Below are positions 57,372 through 64,000 of a stretch of DNA of 64,000 nt, piece after piece. The stretch's first letter is position 1. Every line of letters begins with the position of its first letter. A program made the position numbers and the translations under genes. The notes below the pieces were generated by a model that had not been told where the DNA came from, did no database searches, and was given only the letters and a program-made list of their open reading frames with translations. Origin of the DNA: Argentina anserina (Eukaryota > Streptophyta > Magnoliopsida > Rosales > Rosaceae); assembly GCF_933775445.1 (NCBI RefSeq), contig NC_065877.1:6138001-6202000 (forward strand), in the 5' to 3' direction.

Positions 57372-58799
57372 ATGGAAAACGGTAACCTCCACGCCGCCGC
57401 CGTGCTTCGCACCGACGACCGCATCAAGCTCAACGTCGGAGGAAAGCTCTTCGAAACCACCTTATCCACAATCCAGGCCGGCGGCCCCGACTCTCTCCTA
57501 GCCGCCCTCGCGACCCGGACCTCAGACGACCCGGACCCTGTCTTCATAGACCGCGACCCGGAGATTTTCTCCGTCATGCTCTCTCTCCTCCGCTCCGACG
57601 GCCTCCCTTCCACCGCTCGTCGATTCGCCAAGCAAGAGCTCGCCGATGAAGCTCTCTACTACGGCATCGAGTCGCTGCTCAAGTCGGCGATGCTGCCGCC
57701 GCCGCTGTCCGGAATCGACGCCTCGATTGTCACGACAGTACAGCCCGCCTCCGACGGCCTCCCCTCGGCGATCACAGCCGGCACCGACGGCTCCGTTTGG
57801 ATCGCGCACGGCGGTCAAATATCCAGCTACGATTGGAATCTGAGCCACGCCGGAACGATCCGGACTCATTTGGAGGACATCAACTCGATTTGCCGAGTCT
57901 ATCCCGAAATCGCCGCCGTAGGATCCGAAACCGATCCCGGACTCCACTTCTACGACTTCTCCGGCGTCCGAAACATGGGGTCGATCCACTGGACAGACCC
58001 GACCGACCCGAGAATCTTCAAGGCCCGAGTCACGGCGGTTGCAAACTCGCCGAGCTCAGTCTTCGCCGGCTTCGACTGCCCGCACAGAGAGAACTGCATC
58101 TTAGTGATCGACAAGTCAACGCTCAAGATCGTCGGCGAACTGAGCCGGCAATCCGGAAACTCGGCGAAGAATTTGGCTGTCGGAAAGCTGAAGTGGCTGC
58201 CGGAGATGGGCTTGATTGTTGGCAGCTCCGTCACTTCCGGCGCGTTTGGGTATTCAGGTTATATCAGAATGTGGGACCCGAGGTCGAAGGAGGTGGTTTG
58301 GGAGACGAACGAGCCAGGCTCGGGCCGGAGCAGTAGGTTCGGGGACTCGTTCGCGGATGCCGACGCGAACATTGAGGAGTCGACATTGTTCAAGGTGTGT
58401 TCCAAGTCTGGAGATTTGGCAATGGCAGACCTGCGTAATTTAGGGGATGATCCGTGGGTCTATTTACAAGATAAGAACCCAAGCATGAGGACTAAAGGGT
58501 GTGTGAATAGCAGTAGTAGTGTGGTTCATTGTTATGGAAACCAAACCTTTGTGGGGAGAGATGGTGAATTGGAGGTTTGGTCTAGGCTTCCGAAAGCCGA
58601 AAACAGGGTGGATAGAGAGAGTGAGGTTTGTGAGGGATTGTATAGGAGGAATTTTGTGGATAAAGAGGAGGATGCTCAGAGAGGGATTATAAAGAGAATC
58701 GAAGGCGGTGGGAATAGGCTGTTTGTTGTTAGAGAAGATGTTGAAGGCATTGAGGTTTGGGAGAGCTCTCATTCTTCTGGTGCAGTTTCGGTTTTGTGA
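57372..58799 (+). CDS. BTB/POZ (T1-type) protein with WD40-like repeats
   Basis: An intronless 475-codon ORF starts M-E-N-G-N. The T1/BTB domain spans about residues 15-115, with [23 protein letters not shown] and L-R-S-D-G-L-P-S. The rest has beta-propeller features: S-Y-D-W-N, the Y-I-R-M-W-D-P-R-S segment and L-E-V-W-S. This architecture matches Arabidopsis BTB/POZ proteins of the At5g41330/At2g24240 kind. By family knowledge they are thought to be substrate adaptors of CUL3 E3 ubiquitin ligases; the substrate is unknown. The coding part is GC-rich against its AT-rich flanks, typical of an intronless plant gene. Long ORFs on the other strand and frames are shadows. Confidence 0.93.
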   Translation: MENGNLHAAAVLRTDDRIKLNVGGKLFETTLSTIQAGGPDSLLAALATRTSDDPDPVFIDRDPEIFSVMLSLLRSDGLPSTARRFAKQELADEALYYGIESLLKSAMLPPPLSGIDASIVTTVQPASDGLPSAITAGTDGSVWIAHGGQISSYDWNLSHAGTIRTHLEDINSICRVYPEIAAVGSETDPGLHFYDFSGVRNMGSIHWTDPTDPRIFKARVTAVANSPSSVFAGFDCPHRENCILVIDKSTLKIVGELSRQSGNSAKNLAVGKLKWLPEMGLIVGSSVTSGAFGYSGYIRMWDPRSKEVVWETNEPGSGRSSRFGDSFADADANIEESTLFKVCSKSGDLAMADLRNLGDDPWVYLQDKNPSMRTKGCVNSSSSVVHCYGNQTFVGRDGELEVWSRLPKAENRVDRESEVCEGLYRRNFVDKEEDAQRGIIKRIEGGGNRLFVVREDVEGIEVWESSHSSGAVSVL

Positions 58800-61273
58800 A
58801 GCAGAACTAGGCTCTGTAATGTCCATGTGTTACTGTACCATATTTGAATTTGTGAGCAGTTGTTGACACATGTGTGAGGTTTAGATATCTCATTTACCTT
58901 CAGTATGGCTCAATTGTAACTGATCCAAGTCACATTTTCCTTTATTCATGCCAAAAGAGGAAATGCCTTGAAAGCAAGTTGGCAAATTAATTTCAGAGTG
59001 TTAACTATGAGCAATTTACTTCCCTTTCAATTAGCTGATACTCTGGATGGCTTGAATTTTGTTGTGTAAGCACTAAGCACTTTGATTTCCATGGTTTTGA
59101 TAAGTAAAGATTCTCTGTTTTGTGTGCTTGTTAGTATTACCATTACACTTATCTCACTGCTTACAACTTAATTATGCAGAAGTGAGGAGGCAGTAAAACC
59201 ATTTTGGAACAATTGCAGGCTGCTAACTGTTGGTAAGTACAATCATTTTGCATCAATGCAATCACGCTTTTCCCATGCCATTTACTTTGTAGTGCCTTGG
59301 TTGATATTGAAACCTTAATGCCGTGTGACTTTTGATTAGGACAATGAAAACGAGTGGTGAATTTGTAGAGCATAGGCATTTTGTGGTTCGGAAGTAGTTA
59401 ATTTCTTGCATGATGTGCTATCTGGATGGCCAGAAATACTTGCCTAGCACCACACTCATTATCAACCCTATATATATTATTTTCTTGTTTTCAAGCATAG
59501 TGTAACATTTTGTTACCAATAATTACCCAAAATTGAAAGATAACATATTTCCCTAGTTCCTCTTATTTCATGGTGCACATATCTTGCTAGCAGCTATCTC
59601 ATCAATGTTGTCGCAAGTAAACAGAAAGAAATGAGTTTCTGTCTCAAATATTTTGGTTAGTGTTGGATCCACTGGTCAGTTATCAAGTTTTTGTATACGT
59701 TTAATTATCTGTAGTCCAAAAATTGAAAGGATTTGCCTTGGTGGTTTCTCACTGCAAAGGACTAAGACTTTTGGAATGCAGGTAGGAAGGTGTTTTTCAA
59801 TAGAAATACTAGCAGTACTTTGTAAAGCTAGAGGCACCTGTATTTTCTGCGAGGATGCTTGAACTGAAACAGAAAATCCTATTTGACATGGGATCAGATC
59901 TGCTGTAATAGGATTATCTGATTATCTGATGCATAAATGAGATTTGGAAGCTCAAGGTGAAAGTAGGCGTTTTTTAGGCAACTTGAACAGGTATGGCTCT
60001 ATCTAGTTGAAGCCACAAATAGCAGAGAGCCATGGCCGACCTGCCTAGGGGTGTTTGTATTTTGGGTGCCCCAACAAATGTGGTGATAGTATTATTAGTA
60101 TAGATGATTAGTACCCTGTTGATGTTTTCTGGATCCTCGGATCTATTGCGTCACGTTTCAACTCATTTAAAAAAAATTCTAAGACACATATCATCCCAAA
60201 TCTTTTGTGTAAGGATCAAACTTCTCCTCTTGAAATCCAGGTGTGGTACAGAGCTACGATTTTGTTGCCAATCTTTACACAAAATATGGGATCAGTGGGA
60301 CCTTTGCAGTCACTGAAGTGGAAAGACCAAGGTCATCATGCACGTCATTCCTAGCATCGTCCCATTATCTGGTAATTTTTGTTTTCTGCTGGAAGTCTGT
60401 TCTCTTGTCCGCCGAGTTCAGGAACTGCGACATCTCCATCTCATGTCTGGGGAAACAAGATCAAGGAAGATAGCTGCACAGGTATCACATGTTATTGCTT
60501 CTTTGTGGATACTCTGGCCATGTGTTCAATAAGCCTGGTGTGAAACATTTCGATACAACTATCCCCATTTGTATGCCTGCTCACACACGTTTCGCCTTGG
60601 AGAATCGGATATCAGCCTTATCTGCCATTTTCACAATCGGCTCTGAACCTCAATAAGTAGCAATATGATTGGTCCACGAATGACTTATTAAGAACAGGAA
60701 TGTTTAGTAAAAGAGGAGGCAAGCCAAGTAGCTACGAACTTCCATGTACCATAAAGCGGAGTTACTGGATAGTAATAGTGCAGATGCGGTAGGACCTTGA
60801 AGCATCATCTAATTATCAAACCTCTGCGCGTTGCATTCAACTGTTGATGTAGATTATCACTTTCATTTGCGATGAGTATATCATAAAGATAGCATGATCA
60901 AACAAGTGGTTTCTTTCTGATAATTGAACTGCAATGCTTTTGTTAAAAAAAAAAAAACTTTTGTTCTGCTGTTAAGAGTACTGCTGGACCTTGGCTGCAG
61001 TATCTACAGCCTTTGGCTCTTCGAAGTTCTAATAGTTGAGGTCAGGCAAACATTGCAAGCCCCTCCGACGAAACCTCGTCAAGTTCCTCTAGATTATGCA
61101 TATAGATATATAGTTGCACAAAAGACATGCTACTATGCCTCAATTACGAGTCAATCAAGCACCACTAGCATCCTTTATTATTTTTTGGATTACAGATCGA
61201 AGAATCAGTTTACTATACGACACATCTATAAAAAAAATTGACAAATGGAATTACAAGATGAAATTCATAACAT
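58800..61273. other. Spacer between the BTB and LEA_2 genes
   Basis: The first part is the BTB 3' untranslated region. Several short ORFs (for example 60243-60473) have no recognised domain. Splice-like signals near 59230 and 60480 could belong to 3' untranslated exons, but this is not supported further. Confidence 0.45.
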
Positions 61274-61921
61274 TCATGAAAACCATGACAAGAAGAAACC
61301 AGCAACCGCAGAGACATCCCCGCACTTTGTAAGAGTGATATTGCCGCTGGAAGTTTGATTAAGAGTACTATTTGTAGTTCTCAAAGGAAGTTTCAGCTTG
61401 CAGTGGATATTTTCTGGGCCATAGTTGTGAAACTTGATCGTGCCCAACCTGAGTTTCACCCGAAGAGCAAGCACTGTATCGATAGTGTAAATTCCGGCAG
61501 CAGTCTCCTTGTTAAACTCAGAAATCTCCTTTTCACCAAACTTCAACACCTGCTGCCCTCGAACAGTTATGTCACGCAGAAAGGTGGTGTTCTTGTGGCC
61601 TTGGTAAAACGGTACTGTCGTGTTAGGCAGAGTCACTAGGGCAAACCGCTTCTTTTGGTAGTTACCGATGACTCGGATGCGCCGGTAGCTGATGCCAAGC
61701 CTTTTGTTGGGGTTTCTGATGGTGAGGTTGAAGGCAAGGTTGTAGTGGAGGGTGCTGTTGGTGGTGATGTTGGTGAAACTGAACTGCGTGAGATGGGCAT
61801 CAGTGATTGTGATTTTAGGGTTTCGGGGAAGGACAATAACCCAGATGAGGAAGATGCACAGGAGTGAGAAGAACAGCGAACCACAGCCGCTACAGGCACA
61901 TGAACTTCTGGCTTCAGGCAT
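61274..61921 (-). CDS. NDR1/HIN1-like LEA_2 membrane protein
   Basis: A 215-codon intronless ORF starts M-P-E-A-R-S. A short Cys-rich cytosolic N-terminus is followed by a membrane segment at about 13-31. A LEA_2 domain lies at about 62-165, with N-P-N-K-R-L-G-I-S-Y-R-R-I at 70-82, the family hallmark. Several N-x-S/T sites (for example 51, 55, 65) fit an outside location. A hydrophobic A-V-A-G-F-F-L-S-W-F-S end could be a lipid-anchor signal. The NDR1/HIN1-like family acts at the plasma membrane in defence and stress responses; the exact member cannot be named. A CACTA element ends 128 bp upstream, leaving very little native promoter. The plus-strand ORFs over it are shadows. Confidence 0.9.
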   Translation of the reverse strand: MPEARSSCACSGCGSLFFSLLCIFLIWVIVLPRNPKITITDAHLTQFSFTNITTNSTLHYNLAFNLTIRNPNKRLGISYRRIRVIGNYQKKRFALVTLPNTTVPFYQGHKNTTFLRDITVRGQQVLKFGEKEISEFNKETAAGIYTIDTVLALRVKLRLGTIKFHNYGPENIHCKLKLPLRTTNSTLNQTSSGNITLTKCGDVSAVAGFFLSWFS

Positions 61922-62049
61922 TTCTAGCTGACCACTTAAAGAAAGAGAAGAAGGTTAGTTCTAGAGGAGAAATTAACAAACACTGCACTGTTTTTTCAAG
62001 TCTTGGAGGAAAACTTATGGCCAACAAGTTTCAATATGATATAGGACGT

Positions 62050-64000
62050 CACTACCAGAATAAATGACTTAAGGGAGGAAATTATTTCGTCACCTAAGCA
62101 CACATAGGCCTGACAAAAGAACTTAGGGGACGAAAGTTTCCTCGCCTTAGAATCGTCGCTTTAGGTGGGTCGTGTAACGTCTTAGACGAGGCACTGTATC
62201 AAATTCGTCGTCTAAGTAGAAAATTAGCCGACGACAACTCTTTCGTCCTGTTTATATCTACTTGACGAATAAGTTTGTCTTCTAAGATCTATTATGACGA
62301 GAAGATCTACACTTAGGTGACGAATATAGTGGTCATTTTGAATTTAAGTCGACGAAATTGTTCGTGATGTAAAATTTTAAGAGACTATTTTTGAGACGAC
62401 GGAATTTTGCTTTTCGTGAGGTAAGCTTGTTTGCTTAGGCGACGAAACTATTAAAAACCTCATTTATCATATAAATTGTTTAATTACTAAATTTAATGTA
62501 TAAATAAAGAGCACAACAAATTACTTAATATTTAATTTATAAATATATTTGTTCATACAAAGTAGGTAATATATAAGTAGTTAACAAGTTTTATCCTAGG
62601 TCATATACAAAAGGAAGGAATCTGCTGACATTTGATTACAATGTATGAATGAAAACACATACTCTTCACTGTTATGATGCAGATGCAGCTTCCCTAATCA
62701 ACTATTAACAAAAATGCCAAGGATAGAGTCTATGACACTAGTTAGCTACCACCACCACTGAGGGAGTTTGTAATTGGTTGAGATGGATTGCTTGCAGTCC
62801 ACATCTCCTCCAAACGCTTGATACGCTCCATGGCCTCTAGATTCTTCTCCTTAGCCTTTTGGGCGTCTTCCTTGGCTTCTCGGGCCTCTTGCTCGGCTCG
62901 TGTGAGTCGCTCTTTGGTCTCTCGGCCTTCCTCTTCCAAACGTGCAGCCCTACTTAAAGCCTCTTGAACAATCGCATTTGTCGATGTTGAGGATTGACCA
63001 CATGCAGTGGAAGAATTTGATGATTGAGAGGTGACACCAAAAGTTGCTCTTCCCACACCCCGAACCTCATTTTTGTTTCGTGGTCCTAATGCATTTATAA
63101 AAACTTCAACTTGTGTCGGCTCATCAAAATAGTGTACAATTTGGTCATCGGGAACCTCAAACTCATCCCTCACTTTGGCTGTCACCCTATCAACCTCCTG
63201 TCTGATCTTTTGCTGCATTTAATTTGAAAAATGCATATATTGGTACACACATATATAATCACATTCATCAACTAGTTGATTGTTGCACACACATACAGTA
63301 GATGATTAAAGCACACATATTTGTACCTATGTCAACATGATTCTTTTTTTTTTACCCAATCACCAAGGAAGGTAGACAACACAAATGATAAATGTAATGT
63401 TGTTGAGCTCAATAAGAGCTAAGCTATACCCCTGATCTTAATCATGATTAAACCTCCATGTAAAACACAAATGCATGCTAAAGAATCTTTTTGTTTCTTT
63501 TGATATAGATTACAGAATGACTTTGTTGGATAGTTGGATATCCTAACCCATTTGGTCACTTCCTGCTTTAGAGTCAATCACAAAGGCATACCTAATTAAT
63601 CAGCTACCATGTTTTCCATGTATACTCAAGTTAGCTAAACTGATTCTAACATATGCACCCTTCTATCTTATTTCATATTAAAGCTACCAATGCCAAACCT
63701 AGTTTACTCTTTATTTTTCCAAATCACAGTGATATTTTCTTGATGTGAGACCTAATTAAATTACAAAAACTGAATACATTCATATGAACAAGCAAATGCA
63801 TATAATTATTCACATATTTCAACAAACAAGTGCCAACTTACTATATTTTTAATTGCTTCCGGGTGATCAGCAGGATACACAAGCTCGTAATTCTTAAGTA
63901 GGGCCATCGGTTCCCCCTTTTTCTTCAACTCAAGCGCCCCATAGATAAAAGGTGTCGGGCCTGTTGTGTGGTGCAATTTCTTCTCACCCCGGTTCTTGGT
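62050..64000 (-). mobile_element. CACTA (En/Spm) element, one end, continues past the window
   Basis: The terminus CACTACCAGAATAA starts at 62050. Over the next 400 bp gacgaa, cgtcg and cgtctaag motifs recur on both strands, the usual subterminal repeats. A two-exon ORF1-type transposase gene follows on the minus strand. The other terminus is outside, so the target duplication cannot be confirmed. Confidence 0.85.
62742..64000 (-). CDS. CACTA transposase-associated protein (Ptta/En/Spm, Transposase_24 type), partial
   Basis: Exon A runs from beyond the window to 63842. The intron is 63841-63213 (GT-AG, phase 0). Exon B is 63212-62742. Exon A encodes K-L-H-H-T-T-G-P-T-P-F and L-V-Y-P-A-D-H-P-E. 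Exon B encodes the V-E-V-F-I-N-A-L-G segment, then G-V-G-R-A-T-F-G, then a charged coiled coil and a G-G-G-S end. This fits the plant Ptta/En/Spm transposase family, the DNA-binding or accessory partner of the catalytic transposase. The frame is clean within the window. The N-terminus and the catalytic gene, if any, lie to the right. Confidence 0.85.

Noticed and set aside
57522..57989. Minus-strand 155-codon ORF and the 57797-58336 plus-strand ORF
   Set aside because: Shadows of the GC-rich BTB/POZ gene; the BTB frame has the real domain.
61636..61899. ORFs on both strands over the LEA_2 gene
   Set aside because: Shadow frames; the NPNKR motif fixes the coding frame.

Overview
The window looks like nuclear DNA of a eudicot plant. 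It is AT-rich, the genes contain introns, and most of the bases are layered transposable elements. Family resemblance of the GPAT6-like gene and the hAT, Copia and Gypsy types would fit a rosid such as a Rosaceae species, but that placement is inference. I see no bacterial features, no rRNA or tRNA genes and no CRISPR.

Layout. 1-260 is the 3' tail of a Copia element. 261-3951 is mostly unassigned, with a hAT MITE at 1349-1629 and a CACTA-like remnant near 2430-3069. 3952-15436 is an old, broken Copia with 99-bp LTRs. A deleted Gypsy (5184-11554, minus strand, perfect 5-bp target duplication) is inserted in its gag. 15437-22138 carries two hAT MITEs (15892-16650 and 19583-20249), a Harbinger-like MITE (21194-21979) and simple repeats. 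22139-36940 is a nearly complete Tat-type Gypsy with two RNase H domains. Its reverse transcriptase is interrupted by a hAT MITE (27742-28285). It carries a minus-strand, six-exon gene with a plant mobile domain (32348-35735) that has its own TATA box. 36941-45500 holds a decayed hAT transposase and unassigned DNA with foldbacks.

The host genes lie in the right third. A GPAT6-type cutin glycerol-3-phosphate acyltransferase is at 45694-48213 (+, two exons). An intronless BTB/POZ (T1-type) protein with WD40-like repeats is at 57372-58799 (+). A NDR1/HIN1-like LEA_2 membrane protein is at 61274-61921 (-). Between the first two lies a three-level nest: a LINE remnant (51062-55085) contains a hAT element (51530-54710), which contains a solo LTR (51701-54145). 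At the right edge a CACTA element starts at 62050, only 128 bp upstream of the LEA_2 start codon. Its two-exon transposase-type gene runs off the window.

The three host genes share no obvious pathway. The element most worth following is the Tat Gypsy with its spliced antisense gene: all five introns are phase 0, the splice signals are canonical, and the only visible defect in the exons is one in-frame stop.
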